From: a virus
Direction: 5' to 3' (one strand)
DNA: 32,817 bases
IMG/VR virus record: IMGVR_UViG_3300046459_000408
Coordinates: 1-32,817 of that record
The notes beneath the pieces are model-generated. The model ran no database searches, was not told the DNA's origin, and saw only the letters and a program-made list of their open reading frames with translations. Below are positions 17,914 to 26,585 of this stretch, piece by piece. Position 1 is the first letter of the stretch. Each line of letters starts with the position of its first letter. The position numbers and the translations under genes were made by a program.

Positions 17914-20900
17914 AGGGCTCCCTGGCGCAACAACCGCAGCATTTCCTCAGCCGAGAAACGCAGGCTCGACGCCTCGACGGTGTAGGTTGGGTTCAAGTTC
18001 GGCACGTGGAATTGCGCCACGCTCACGCGTTGAATGAGAAAGTCCCCGAGCAGATTGATCGGCGGGCCGACGTTGACGGAGACCGTCGCGCCCGCGATCG
18101 TGTTGGTGTCACGACAGCGGTACGTCACGCTAATCGCGCCGACCAGGCCGCTGCTGTCGCGCGCGCCGAGCAGGTCGAGCCGGGCCTGGCAGCGCGCGCG
18201 CCCTTCCGTGTAGGACAGCCGGCCGTCCTGCAGTTCGTCTTCGATGATGCCGTCGCTGCCGGGGAGCTGGGCGCGCACCGCGGCCTGCGCGTCGAGGTCG
18301 TCGACCTGGACGAAGACGTTGACGGGATCGCCTTTGAGGATCGTGTATTTGATGGTCCCGAGGCCCGTCGTCGGCACGCCGGTCAGCATGGCCGCGGCGA
18401 CCACGGTCGTGTTGTACGTGATCGTCGCCGTGATGGCGCCCGGGCCACTGGCGGGAATGCCGAGGAGGGCATTCCCGCTGATGGCCGTATAGCGCACATT
18501 GATCCCGCCGACGATCGCCCACCCGCCCGAGGGCAGGAACGCGGCGACCGACGCACACGGCAGCGTCGGCGACCCGGCGAGCACGTTGCCCTGCGGTTGC
18601 TGCAAGGTCGACGTATCGCTGACGGGCGCGTTGGCGCCGAGCGTGCTATCGAGTGTCGTGTCGAGGTACGTCGTCGTCGTGTTGTCGGCGAGCGTGGTCA
18701 ACAGTTGCAACTGACTGAGGCCGGACTTGGTGCGATAGAGCACGCGGGACGTGACCGCGGCGGCGCCGATCGGAATCGCCGACAGCTGCACCTGCGCCGC
18801 CTGGGCGGTGCCCACGGTGAGCGCCGCGGCCCCCAAGGCCGCGTCCGTCACCGTGTCGGTGAAGACCGTCGTCACGTTGTCGGCGATCGTCGCGACGAGC
18901 TTCAGCGTCCCGCCCCCGGTGTTCGCGACCGTGCGGTATAGCTTGCGCGACAGCACGAGACTGTTGCCGACCGGGATCGCGGTGAGCGGGATCACGCGCA
19001 GGGTCGCGGTATTGACGGCCGGCGGGGCGGCGCCCAGCGAGGCGTTGGACGTCGTGTCGCTGTAGGTCGTCGTCGAGTTATCCGCGATCGTCGCGACGTA
19101 CTGCAGACCCGCACCGCCAGAGCGCCGATACAGCTTGCGCCCGGTGACGGCGCCACTGCTGGCACCGGTCCCGCGCTGGAGACCCGACACGTGCACGGTG
19201 CGCGCGTCCTGCATCGCGGTAGGCACCGTCGGCGGTGACCCGCCCAGACTCGCATCGGAAATCGCGTCCGTGTAGGTCGTCGTCGTGTTGTCCGCCAGGG
19301 TCGTCACCAGTTGCAGCGCACTCGCGCCCGCCTTCGTGCGATAGAGGCGACGGGCGGTCGTGCCCGCCGGGCCGACGCGAATCGCCGACACCGGCACGAT
19401 CTGTTGGGGCGTCGTGCCGGCGGTATTGGACGGGGGCACGCTCGCAACCGCATGGAATTTCGCGTTGTAGTCGGCGGCCGAGACGATCGCCAGCGTCGTC
19501 GTGGTATTGTCCGCGATCGCCGCGCGCGTGATGACGGACGACTCGTCCGAACTGAGATAGAGGTAGCGTTGCGTCGTGCCCAGCGGCCCGACCGGCATCG
19601 CGCTGAGCGTGACGATCACGACCTGATTGACCGCGGTCCAGTTCGTGCTCGGCCCCACGGTCGTCTCGCCACTCGCCGTCACGAACGACACGCGCCAGTG
19701 ATAATGCCCGTTCCATAACAGATCTGAGCCCGACGACGGGGTCACGATCGGCCCCGTCGCGGGCGGCGCGATGGCGACCAGGCCGGTCGTGACCGGACTA
19801 CTCGAGGAGCTGGGGAGGGTTTCCCCGCTGGCGGTCACAAAGGTCGTGGCGTAGACGTGCGACCCTGTGTCCGGCCCACTCCCCGCGGTCGGCGTGCCGC
19901 CTGACGGGGCACTCGTCGGCGGCGGCAGCGGCACGACCAGCCCGGTCGTGATCTGACCGCCGATCGGACTCGGGGTGGTCTCGCCGGTCGCGGTCACGAA
20001 CGACACGGCGTAGTCATGCGGGCCGGGATCGGGACCTGGACCAGGTGCGACGCTATCGGGCGTCGGTCCGGTGTCGGGCGGCGGCGTCAGGGTGGTACTC
20101 ACGCTCACGCGCGGCCCGGGCACGGTCTCGCCCGTGCTGATCACGAAACTCACCGCATAGTCATGCACGCCCGGGTCGGGGCCCGTGGCCCCCGGACCCG
20201 GCGTGCCTGGCGTCGGCGCGGTTGCCGGCGCCAGGAACAGCCCGACCGGCACGGTCAGTCGCGGACCGGGAATCGATTCGCCGGCCGCGGTCTTGTACGT
20301 CACGGCGTAGTCGTGCGATCCGACGTCGACGCCCGCGCCGGGTAACAGCGTGGCGTTGACGACACCCGTCGGCGCCGCGCCCGGGCCGACGAGCGAGCCG
20401 CCGCCCCCGACCACAAGCCCGCCGTAGGTGACGCGCTGCTGACCGACCAGCACCGTCCCGCCCTGCGGCAGGTACCACGCCGCCGTGTCCACGGGCAGCA
20501 ACGTCGACCCGGGCGCGATCTGGTCGAGCGCGGTCGACCCGCCGAAGTTCCCGAGGCAGCGCGTGATCACCTGCGACAGGTCGCGCGTCCACGACAAGTC
20601 ACGCATCGACTCGTGCACCGCGTTCACATTCGACGGTGGCGTCAACTGCGAGTTCTCGTAGAACAGCGTGACGACCTTGGAATAGTCGCAGAGGTAATCG
20701 CCGCCGACGCGCTTGACGAGCTGCGAGAGCGCGTTCGAGAGCGCCTGCTCGGTGAACGTGATCTCGTCGAGGATCTCCGCGCCGATGTCGGGGTCGACCC
20801 ACAGCGTGTAGCCGGGCGCGAAGGTCAGCAGACTAGCGGCGATCGCCGCGACGCTCGCGTTGCGGTAGTCGCCGGAGACCTTGCGGCGGTCGAGCCCCCA

Positions 20901-21347
20901 CGTGTAGTCAATGCCGTTCACGTCGTAGAGCATGTTCGCGTCGATGGGGTTATCGCCGACGTACCGGTGCCGCGTGCTGAGCACGGTGCCGCCGAACACG
21001 CGCTTCGTGTTGTTAATCGACCCGAGCGTGATGATGATGTCCTGGCCTTCGACCGGCACCCAGCCGCGCGCGGTGAAGTTCAGGGTCGTCGGGGTCGCGT
21101 TCATGGTGTCGGAGAGCGTGAGCGACTCGGCGAGGATGCCGCTATCCGTCCCGATGCGCCCCCAGCCGCGCTGGATGCCGCCGACGCTGATAAACGATCG
21201 CGCGCCGACGTAGTTCGAGCGCGTGGCGCCCGAGCGGCCGACATTCGACAGCGCGTAGAGCGGGACCTGGACGCCTTTGAGGACGGGATACCCGGAGCGC
21301 GTGGCGCCCGAGCGTGCGAGCCCCGAGACCGAATAGGTGAGGATCAT
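17910..21347 (-). CDS. Tail hub/baseplate protein with two families of internal repeats
   Basis: A 1145-aa virion protein. Residues 1-290 resemble phage baseplate hub proteins (long beta domain with FTARGWVPVEGQDIIITLG, YDVNGIDYTWGLDRRKV, FTEQALSNALSQLVKRVGG). Four to five repeats of about 45 aa follow with the core HDYAVSFVTATGETxPGP, separated by Gly/Pro linkers, and then five to six repeats of about 70 aa with core RKLYRT...LQLVTTLADNTTTTYTDT..DASLGA, FN3-like beta modules. The C-terminal 150 residues return to a hub-like domain. A small duplicated motif RSGATRS(G/N)Y lies near the N-terminus. ATG at 21347 overlaps the tape measure stop. It probably forms the tail tip and extends towards the receptor. 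Confidence 0.75.
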   Translation of the reverse strand: MILTYSVSGLARSGATRSGYPVLKGVQVPLYALSNVGRSGATRSNYVGARSFISVGGIQRGWGRIGTDSGILAESLTLSDTMNATPTTLNFTARGWVPVEGQDIIITLGSINNTKRVFGGTVLSTRHRYVGDNPIDANMLYDVNGIDYTWGLDRRKVSGDYRNASVAAIAASLLTFAPGYTLWVDPDIGAEILDEITFTEQALSNALSQLVKRVGGDYLCDYSKVVTLFYENSQLTPPSNVNAVHESMRDLSWTRDLSQVITRCLGNFGGSTALDQIAPGSTLLPVDTAAWYLPQGGTVLVGQQRVTYGGLVVGGGGSLVGPGAAPTGVVNATLLPGAGVDVGSHDYAVTYKTAAGESIPGPRLTVPVGLFLAPATAPTPGTPGPGATGPDPGVHDYAVSFVISTGETVPGPRVSVSTTLTPPPDTGPTPDSVAPGPGPDPGPHDYAVSFVTATGETTPSPIGGQITTGLVVPLPPPTSAPSGGTPTAGSGPDTGSHVYATTFVTASGETLPSSSSSPVTTGLVAIAPPATGPIVTPSSGSDLLWNGHYHWRVSFVTASGETTVGPSTNWTAVNQVVIVTLSAMPVGPLGTTQRYLYLSSDESSVITRAAIADNTTTTLAIVSAADYNAKFHAVASVPPSNTAGTTPQQIVPVSAIRVGPAGTTARRLYRTKAGASALQLVTTLADNTTTTYTDAISDASLGGSPPTVPTAMQDARTVHVSGLQRGTGASSGAVTGRKLYRRSGGAGLQYVATIADNSTTTYSDTTSNASLGAAPPAVNTATLRVIPLTAIPVGNSLVLSRKLYRTVANTGGGTLKLVATIADNVTTVFTDTVTDAALGAAALTVGTAQAAQVQLSAIPIGAAAVTSRVLYRTKSGLSQLQLLTTLADNTTTTYLDTTLDSTLGANAPVSDTSTLQQPQGNVLAGSPTLPCASVAAFLPSGGWAIVGGINVRYTAISGNALLGIPASGPGAITATITYNTTVVAAAMLTGVPTTGLGTIKYTILKGDPVNVFVQVDDLDAQAAVRAQLPGSDGIIEDELQDGRLSYTEGRARCQARLDLLGARDSSGLVGAISVTYRCRDTNTIAGATVSVNVGPPINLLGDFLIQRVSVAQFHVPNLNPTYTVEASSLRFSAEEMLRLLRQGAL

Positions 21348-23341
21348 CCGCCGTAGGGCAACCGCGCGCCCTGGCCTTTCATCAGGCTGATCTGCGCGTC
21401 GGCGACGGCGCGCGCGATGGCGTCGGGCGTGCCGAGCGGTTGCGTCACGTAGATGTGTTGCACGACCCCGCCGCCGCCGCCCGCGCCAGGCGTGACGAAC
21501 CCGGACGCGCCCGGCGTGAACACCTCGGGCGCCTTACCGCCGCCAATCAGGTAGGACTGGCCGGCGCTGACGGGGCCGCCGCTGTCGCGCGTCGGCAGCG
21601 TGGGCGCGACGTCGACAAAGAACTGGCCGCGCGCGTATTGGGCGTCGGTGATGTCCTTATGCATTTGCACGACGTCGTGAAACTGGCTCACCCCCGCGAT
21701 CATCGCGGCGGTGCCGGCGACCACGACACCCTGGAACTGCTCGAACGATCCTTGCGCCGCCTTGAAGTGCGTCGTATAGGCATTGCCGATCACGTCCGCC
21801 GACGCGGTCGCGGCCGCCGTCGTCGTCGTGATCCCCTGCTGGATCGCGTCCTGCGCCTGCGCGTCGGCCAGGTTGGCTTTCAGAAACGCGGCCTCGCTCG
21901 CCTCGGCCGCTTGTTTCTTCTGGAACTCGGCGAGGATGCGATCGTTGGTCGCCTTCAACATCGCCTGGTCGATCACTTTGCGCTGATCGGCCTCGGCCTT
22001 CTCGAGGTCGGCGGTCGCGGTGAGCGCGGTGCTGTAGTCCTCGAGCGCGATCTTGACCGCGGCGACTTGCTGCGCGGTCACGCCGTACGCCTTCGCCAGG
22101 TCGCCCTGCGACACGCCGGCCGACAGGTAGTACTTGATCGCTTCGACGACGGTCCCGTCCAATGTCTCGAGCGTGGTCTGCCAACCGGTCGTCGCGGCGT
22201 TGATCGCGTCGGTCGCCTTCTGCCAGTCCTTCAGCGCCTCGGCGTCCTTCTTGACCTGCGCTTCATGCTCCTTGAGCACGTCCTTCTGGGTGACGAGCGC
22301 CTCGGTCGCCGTCGGGACGTGGAGCGCGAGTTCCTTGACGGTGGCCGCGTGCGCGGCGGTACTTTGCGCGACGAGATTCTCGAGAGGCGGGAGGGCGGTC
22401 GCCTTGATCCCGAACGCCTCGAGCGCCGCCGACCCTTCGCGCCACGTGGCCGCCAACAGATTCATCGGGCTGATCACCGTCTTGACAGCATCGGGCAGCG
22501 AGTTGTAGGTGCTCCGCAACGTCTCCAACCACCCGACGAAGGTCGACAGGACCGGGATCAGTTCGGCCCCCATCGCGATCCCCAGCGCCTTAAAATGTTC
22601 GACGAGGGCGTTGACCTGGAACCCGAACGCCTCGGCGTCCTTGGCCTGCTGCGCGGTAAACGGTTCGATGTCGGCGGTGAGCCGTAATCCTTCGTCGAGA
22701 TCGTTGAGCGCGTGCGCGACGTCGCGGTAGCCCTTCCCGAGGACCTCGGTCCCGGCCGCGGCGCGGGCCGACGGATCGGCGATCCCCTGGAGGCCGGCGG
22801 TGACCAGCTCGAGGTACTTATCCGGGCCGGCCGCTTTCAGGGTCTCCGTCGAGAGGCCCATCGCGGTGAGGCCCTTTTGGAACTGTTCGCTGTTCTCGCC
22901 CATCCGCTGTTCGAGCTTGAACACCACATCGGTGAGCTGGCCGAGGTCGGCGCCGATGACGTGCGACGCGTTCGACAGCCGCGAGAGCGCGGGCACGCTC
23001 ATGCCGGTCTTGTCGGCCAGGTCGTCGAACTTCGCGATGACCTCGGCCGAGTACGATCCCAGCTCGAACAGCGCCGTTCCGAGCGCGACGACGCTGGCCG
23101 TGATGCCGACGGCCGCCACGCCCACGCCCCCGAGCGACTCGGCGAACTGGGTCGTCATCGTCGTCGCCGTGCCCATCGGGTCGCTGATCGCGCTTTTGAT
23201 GTTGACGCCCTCGCCGATCTTCGAGAGTTTCGCCGCGGCCGTATCGGCGCCCGTCTCCATCCCCTTGACGGCGGCGGTCGCCTTCGCGGCCTCGTTCGTA
23301 AATTGGCTGAAGTCGGCGAGGAGCGTGCCGGTGAGCGCCAT
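21344..23341 (-). CDS. Tape measure protein
   Basis: A 665-aa protein that sets tail length and enters the host membrane during DNA injection. The N-terminus (MALTGTLLADFSQFTNEAAKATAAVKGMETG) and the segment LADKTGMSVPALSRLSNASHVIGADLGQLTDVVFKLEQRM are typical of phage tape measure proteins. There is a hydrophobic stretch (GVGVAAVGITASVVALGTALFEL, residues about 72-95), long Ala-rich helices with coiled-coil character, and a Gly-rich C-terminus (GAGGGGGVV). Location directly after the frameshifted chaperone pair supports the call. ATG overlaps the stop of the frameshift extension (TGATG). Confidence 0.92.
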   Translation of the reverse strand: MALTGTLLADFSQFTNEAAKATAAVKGMETGADTAAAKLSKIGEGVNIKSAISDPMGTATTMTTQFAESLGGVGVAAVGITASVVALGTALFELGSYSAEVIAKFDDLADKTGMSVPALSRLSNASHVIGADLGQLTDVVFKLEQRMGENSEQFQKGLTAMGLSTETLKAAGPDKYLELVTAGLQGIADPSARAAAGTEVLGKGYRDVAHALNDLDEGLRLTADIEPFTAQQAKDAEAFGFQVNALVEHFKALGIAMGAELIPVLSTFVGWLETLRSTYNSLPDAVKTVISPMNLLAATWREGSAALEAFGIKATALPPLENLVAQSTAAHAATVKELALHVPTATEALVTQKDVLKEHEAQVKKDAEALKDWQKATDAINAATTGWQTTLETLDGTVVEAIKYYLSAGVSQGDLAKAYGVTAQQVAAVKIALEDYSTALTATADLEKAEADQRKVIDQAMLKATNDRILAEFQKKQAAEASEAAFLKANLADAQAQDAIQQGITTTTAAATASADVIGNAYTTHFKAAQGSFEQFQGVVVAGTAAMIAGVSQFHDVVQMHKDITDAQYARGQFFVDVAPTLPTRDSGGPVSAGQSYLIGGGKAPEVFTPGASGFVTPGAGGGGGVVQHIYVTQPLGTPDAIARAVADAQISLMKGQGARLPYGG

Positions 23342-23484
23342 CAGTCCGCCTGGCTGGCGTTGAGATGGTCGACGAGCACGTCATAGACGGCGCGCGGGAG
23401 CGCGTCCACCCATTCGTACCGCCAGCCCCCCATCGCGCGACAGATGTTCATGGTTGAGAGGACGCGAGTTCTAAACTGGGGGTC
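23341..23484 (-). CDS. Frameshift extension of the tail assembly chaperone (T-like part)
   Basis: The -1 frame after the slippery site is open for 47 codons: DPQFRTRVLSTMNICRAMGG, then WRYEWVDALPRAVYDVLVDHL and NASQAD, ending in a TGA that overlaps the tape measure ATG. No good independent start is needed. The product would be a 159-aa G-T style fusion (112 residues from the first frame plus 47). This is the conserved two-form chaperone arrangement of siphophage tails. Confidence 0.8.
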   Translation of the reverse strand, partial: DPQFRTRVLSTMNICRAMGGWRYEWVDALPRAVYDVLVDHLNASQAD

Positions 23485-23819
23485 TTTTTTTTTGCGTCGA
23501 GCGCCGCGGTCTCGGCCGCCTCGTGGCGATCGAGCGCGACGGTGATCTCGCGCATCCGCGGCACCTTCAGACTTTTCAAGGTCGACCGGCGCACCTCTTC
23601 GGGGTCATCGAAGTCGTAGGCGAGCGGCTGCCCGTCGACGCCGCAGATCGACCATCCGACGAGATACGCGAGCGCCTTGGCGAACGGCTTGCGGTCGGCC
23701 ATCGCCGACAGCATCTCGAGGTACTGGCCGGCGTTGAGTTCCTTCTGGACGTCGAGATAGTGCCCGTCCGACAACGGCAGGCGGACGATTTCCGGCGCGA
23801 CGACCCACGATTCACCCAT
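23448..23819 (-). CDS. Tail assembly chaperone (G-like part)
   Basis: A 123-aa protein located between major tail gene and tape measure, where lambda-type phages encode gpG. It is mainly helical after a short beta start (VRLPLSDGHYLDVQKELNAGQYLEMLSAMADRKPFAKALAYLVGW). The end contains AALDAKKKT encoded by GCAAAAAAAAAGACC, and the unshifted frame ends TPSLELASSQP. Chaperones of this family coat the tape measure before tail tube assembly, and the ratio of short to frameshifted form matters. ATG at 23819 is close to the upstream stop. Confidence 0.8.
   Translation of the reverse strand: MGESWVVAPEIVRLPLSDGHYLDVQKELNAGQYLEMLSAMADRKPFAKALAYLVGWSICGVDGQPLAYDFDDPEEVRRSTLKSLKVPRMREITVALDRHEAAETAALDAKKKTPSLELASSQP
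23484..23490 (-). promoter_or_regulatory. Programmed -1 frameshift site A AAA AAG
   Basis: The minus strand reads GCA AAA AAA AAG ACC in the chaperone frame; the heptamer A AAA AAG is the classic strong bacterial -1 slippery sequence, within nine consecutive A residues. Slippage joins the frame to the 47-codon extension. Confidence 0.8.
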
Positions 23820-23825
23820 AGCGGA

Positions 23826-24098
23826 TCACTTCACCACGGCCTGCGGCGGCCCGAGCGTCGCGGTTAAGCGATGCTCGTCGCGCGCCAGGGTTTTGATCGG
23901 CCACCGCCACTCGCCTTTCGCGTGCTTCGCGGTGAAGACGAGCGGCGTCTGCGCCATCTTGAACGCATCGGCCAGGACCACCGTCGCCGTCAGCGTCCAC
24001 GCGGTCAGCGTCTTGTCCGTCGGCGTGACCGTGTAGCCGTGAATCCCCGCGGCGGTGTAGTGCCCCCACTTGATCGATCCGATGTCGCCCGACAGCAC
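23826..24098 (-). CDS. Tail-region protein, 90 aa
   Basis: GTG at 24098 with AAAGG upstream. The protein starts LSGDIGSIKWGHYTAAGIHGYTVT and ends with HAKGEWRWPIKTLARDEHRLTATLGPPQAVVK. Its placement between the major tail protein and the tail assembly chaperone and the mixed beta sequence suit a small tail structural or assembly protein. It reads like a conserved phage protein, but no named family can be given. Confidence 0.6.
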   Translation of the reverse strand: MLSGDIGSIKWGHYTAAGIHGYTVTPTDKTLTAWTLTATVVLADAFKMAQTPLVFTAKHAKGEWRWPIKTLARDEHRLTATLGPPQAVVK

Positions 24099-24107
24099 GA
24101 GGCGCCT

Positions 24108-24518
24108 TTACGGATGCGTCCACGGGCCCGAGGCCACGAACGCGCCGCTGATGGACACCGCGCCATTGGCGGGGCACGAGATCTTGCCGTCGAGCAGGCC
24201 CTTTCCGGCGAACTTCGGCGGCGTCGTGCCGAGGCTGGTCGGGTACAACTCCAAGGTCGGCGCGACCGTGCCGAAAATCACCTGGAAGATCACCAGGCCA
24301 TCGACCGGATCGTACATGCCGCCGAACGTGCCCTTCAGGTCCGGCAACCCGACCACGTAGACCTGGTTCGTGTCCCCGAAACAGGTGACTTTGACCTGGT
24401 CTTTCGCCATGTCCAGATCCCACTTGTCGAGGGAGGCGACCAGGACCGTGGTCACGCCCCCGGTCGGGTCCATCATGATCTTCCCGCTTTTGCCGTGAAT
24501 ACGATCGATGGCTGCCAT
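24108..24518 (-). CDS. Major tail protein (tube)
   Basis: A 136-aa protein with the beta-rich pattern of siphophage tube subunits (GKIMMDPTGGVTTVLVASLDKWDLDMAKDQVKVTCFGDTNQVYVVGLPDLKGTFGGMYDP, NGAVSISGAFVASG). The phrase DKWDLDMAKDQVKVTCFGDTN...GLPDLKGTF..G.YD is characteristic of phage tail tube proteins in the lambda gpV/HK97 gp6 group. It lies two genes upstream of the tail chaperone, after the tail terminator-like gene. ATG preceded by GAGGGA. Stop TAA at 24108. Confidence 0.8.
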   Translation of the reverse strand: MAAIDRIHGKSGKIMMDPTGGVTTVLVASLDKWDLDMAKDQVKVTCFGDTNQVYVVGLPDLKGTFGGMYDPVDGLVIFQVIFGTVAPTLELYPTSLGTTPPKFAGKGLLDGKISCPANGAVSISGAFVASGPWTHP

Positions 24519-24541
24519 ACGTGTCCCTCGAATGCCGTGGG

Positions 24542-24979
24542 TTAGCCGACGAGCGGGGCGACCATCACGTGCAAATGGCCGCCGCAGCGGTTCCAGCGAA
24601 TCGACGGATCGATGTCGTCGACTTCGACCGTCTCGAGTTCTTCCTCGAATTGCGTGAGCATCGCGCCGTAGTCCGTGATCGTCAGTGGGGCATCGGTCAG
24701 CAACGTCGTGATCCGCGCGAAGGCGTTCTCGACGTCGGTGCTCGAGGCGGCCGTCGTGAGCGCACGCGCCTCGACCAGATAGACCGTGTCCTTGTAGGCG
24801 GGCCCGCCGAAGATCGGCATATCCATCGACGACACGAGCGACACGATCACGAACCGCGTCGAGCCCGGCCGCGCCTCGGCGAAAAACACGCCGTCGGGCA
24901 GCAGCAGGCGCAACGCCACATCCGCCTGGAGCACCTGCAGGACCGCGATCGTGACGGTCGAGACGTTAAGCAGTGCCAT
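24542..24979 (-). CDS. Tail terminator/completion-like protein
   Basis: A 145-aa protein located between the gp10-like protein and the tail tube gene, the usual place of the tail terminator (DUF3168 or gpU-like). Sequence shows alternating strands and helices (VSTVTIAVLQVLQADVALRLLLPDGVFFAEARPGSTRFVIVSLVSSMD, then YLVEARALTTAASSTDVENAFARITTLLTD, and a beta end RWNRCGGHLHVMV), consistent with that alpha/beta fold. The ATG overlaps the upstream gene by 14 bases. Role: capping the tube and joining it to the head. Confidence 0.65.
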   Translation of the reverse strand: MALLNVSTVTIAVLQVLQADVALRLLLPDGVFFAEARPGSTRFVIVSLVSSMDMPIFGGPAYKDTVYLVEARALTTAASSTDVENAFARITTLLTDAPLTITDYGAMLTQFEEELETVEVDDIDPSIRWNRCGGHLHVMVAPLVG

Positions 24980-25400
24980 TGACCGTCAGGCCCATGTCCT
25001 GGAGCACGCGCGGGATCGGCGTCACGTAGAGACTGCGGCGCGCGCGGATCATCGTCGCGGAGAACAGCGGATTCGCGGGCATCGAGCCGCGGTTCGCGCC
25101 AATGGCGATGTGGCGCGCCTGGCTCCCGCGCTCGAACACGGCGGCGTGCGGCGAGGTGTTGATCACGACCGCCTCGGTCCGCGTGGCGTCCGTGTGCATG
25201 ACGACCGCGAGATGGTTTTTCAGATCGCCCGTACGCGTCGGATACCCCGCAAAGATCGCGTTCTTGGCCGCTTGCGCCGCGCCCTCGACCTCGGGCGCCG
25301 CGTCAGTGGTGAGGTCGCGCGCGAGCGTCGCGAACTGATCGACGAGTTCCTGGAACCCGGTCCACTGAAACCACACCGTCTGTCCGCCCGGCCCGCTCAC
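24966..25400 (-). CDS. HK97 gp10-like tail-joining protein
   Basis: A 144-aa protein starting with GTG at 25400 in a GTGA overlap; the longer upstream frame only shadows neighbours. It has the HK97-gp10 pattern: WTGFQELVDQFATLARDLTTDAAPEVEGAAQAAKNAIFAGYPTRTGDLKNHLAVV, then VINTSPHAAVFERGSQARH and a C-terminal helix MIRARRSLYVTPIPRVLQDMG. Family members act at the head-tail junction or tail end. Confidence 0.75.
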   Translation of the reverse strand: MSGPGGQTVWFQWTGFQELVDQFATLARDLTTDAAPEVEGAAQAAKNAIFAGYPTRTGDLKNHLAVVMHTDATRTEAVVINTSPHAAVFERGSQARHIAIGANRGSMPANPLFSATMIRARRSLYVTPIPRVLQDMGLTVNGTA

Positions 25401-25750
25401 TCGACGACCTCCGCGCACACGAGATGCAACTGCACGTGCCGTTCTTCGTAGTCGAAGATCCCAAGCACCGACAGGCTGCGCCCGTCGTAGAGAAACCGCG
25501 CCTTCGTACTCAGGCCCTCGCGGAACGGCACCGTCACGATGTGCGTCGCCATCGACAGCACCGTGCCGGCGGTGATCTGCTCGAGCGAGGCCTGCGACGC
25601 CGGCGTGATACGCGCAAACGCCGGCGGCGGCAGATCGATCCACGACTCGACCCACCCGGTCCCGTCGGGCACGGGCGGCCCGGGCCGCTGGAAGAGGCCC
25701 TGGTGCAGCCGCTGGCCGCTCGAGATGTACGTGGTGGCGGTCGGACTCAT
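25397..25750 (-). CDS. Head closure (head-tail joining) protein
   Basis: A 117-aa protein of the SPP1 gp16/lambda FII-like joining family. It starts with a loose N-terminus (SGQRLHQGLFQRPGPPVPDGTGW) and continues as a small beta barrel: WIDLPPPAFARITPASQASLEQITAGTVLSMATHIVTVPFREGLSTKARFLYDGRSLSVLGIFDYEERHVQLHLVCAEV. The phrase ATHIVTVPFREGLSTKARFLYDGRSLSVLGI matches the family consensus. It would seal the portal after packaging. ATG overlaps the connector stop. Confidence 0.8.
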   Translation of the reverse strand: MSPTATTYISSGQRLHQGLFQRPGPPVPDGTGWVESWIDLPPPAFARITPASQASLEQITAGTVLSMATHIVTVPFREGLSTKARFLYDGRSLSVLGIFDYEERHVQLHLVCAEVVE

Positions 25751-26079
25751 GCGATCCCCGGGTCGTGATACGCGCGCAACAGTTCGCGGACCTGGACGCC
25801 GAGTTCCTCGCCGGTCTCGCGCGGCGGTCCGTCGATCTCATCGCCGCGGAACCGATACAGCTCGCCGGTCTGCACCAGAATGGCGGCGATGACGACGAGC
25901 GGCACCGTCGTCGCGTCGGTCCACGTCTCGACCACGGCCTTGGATCGCGGCGTCGTACTGCACCAGCCGACGATGTGCGCCTCGGCCTGGTCGGCCATCG
26001 CCTGCACATCGACGTCATCGGCGGTCGACGTGATCCGTAACCGCGCTTTCACCTGGTCGAGGGTCACAAACGTGCTCAC
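25747..26079 (-). CDS. Head-tail connector (gp6-like)
   Basis: A 110-aa protein starting with GTG at 26079 in a GTGA overlap. The start FVTLDQVKARLRITSTADDVDVQAMADQAEAHIVGWC is diagnostic of phage gp6-like connector proteins (VTLEEVKAHLRID...DD..I..LI..A), followed by helices VPLVVIAAILVQTGELYRFRGDE and LLRAYHDPGIA. It forms a ring below the portal. The frame upstream of 26079 is a shadow of the collagen-like gene. Confidence 0.8.
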   Translation of the reverse strand: MSTFVTLDQVKARLRITSTADDVDVQAMADQAEAHIVGWCSTTPRSKAVVETWTDATTVPLVVIAAILVQTGELYRFRGDEIDGPPRETGEELGVQVRELLRAYHDPGIA

Positions 26080-26585
26080 CGCCGCCTCGTGTCGTCGTAG
26101 ACCTGCTGCCAGTCCTTGCCCTTCGGCCCCTCGGGACCGGACGGGCCGTCCTTGCCGTCTTTGCCGTCGCGCCCGCGTTTGACCATCAGCGTCCACGCCT
26201 TCGCGCCGTCGCCGGGTTTGGTCGTCGTCGTCTCGTTGGCGTGCCACGTCGACCCGGCCCACGTCACGAGCTGCCCGCGGTCGTAGGACTGGCCCTCGAC
26301 GAACACGCCACACCACTCGAGCCCGGGTTTCCCGTCGGCGCCGTCGTGGCCCGGCGGCCCGGGCGCGCCGTCCTGGCCGGGCGGGCCGGGTGTCGGCGGC
26401 CGTGTCTCAAGCACGGCGAGGCGTTCGCGCATGGTCCCGATCTCCGTCGTGGCGGTGACGAGCCCCGCGAGCTGGACGTCGAGCCCCTGCACGCGCAGGC
26501 CGACCTCGGCGATGGTTGCTGTCACGTAGTCGCGGACCACCGGTGCGAGTGCCGTCGCGATAATGTCCAATTCAGTTCGTGTCAT
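26076..26585 (-). CDS. Collagen-like virion accessory protein
   Basis: A 169-aa protein. N-terminal coiled coil (about 1-60, VQGLDVQLAGLVTATTEIGTMRERLAVLETR) is followed by a first Gly-X-Y block (about 66-90, for example GPPGQDGAPGPPGHDG), a compact domain VFVEGQSYDRGQLVTWAGSTWHANETTTTKPGDGAKAWTLMVKRG that resembles carbohydrate-binding modules of the chitinase type, and a second Gly-X-Y block (GRDGKDGKDGPSGPEGPKG). The coiled coil would trimerise the collagen triple helix. It lies between portal and connector, so it is likely a head- or neck-attached fibre. Overlaps the portal stop (ATGA). Confidence 0.75.
   Translation of the reverse strand: MTRTELDIIATALAPVVRDYVTATIAEVGLRVQGLDVQLAGLVTATTEIGTMRERLAVLETRPPTPGPPGQDGAPGPPGHDGADGKPGLEWCGVFVEGQSYDRGQLVTWAGSTWHANETTTTKPGDGAKAWTLMVKRGRDGKDGKDGPSGPEGPKGKDWQQVYDDTRRR

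Noticed and set aside
21440-22687. Long plus-strand ORF opposite the tape measure gene
   Set aside because: Arg/Gly/Asp-rich antisense shadow; the tape measure frame has clear family features.
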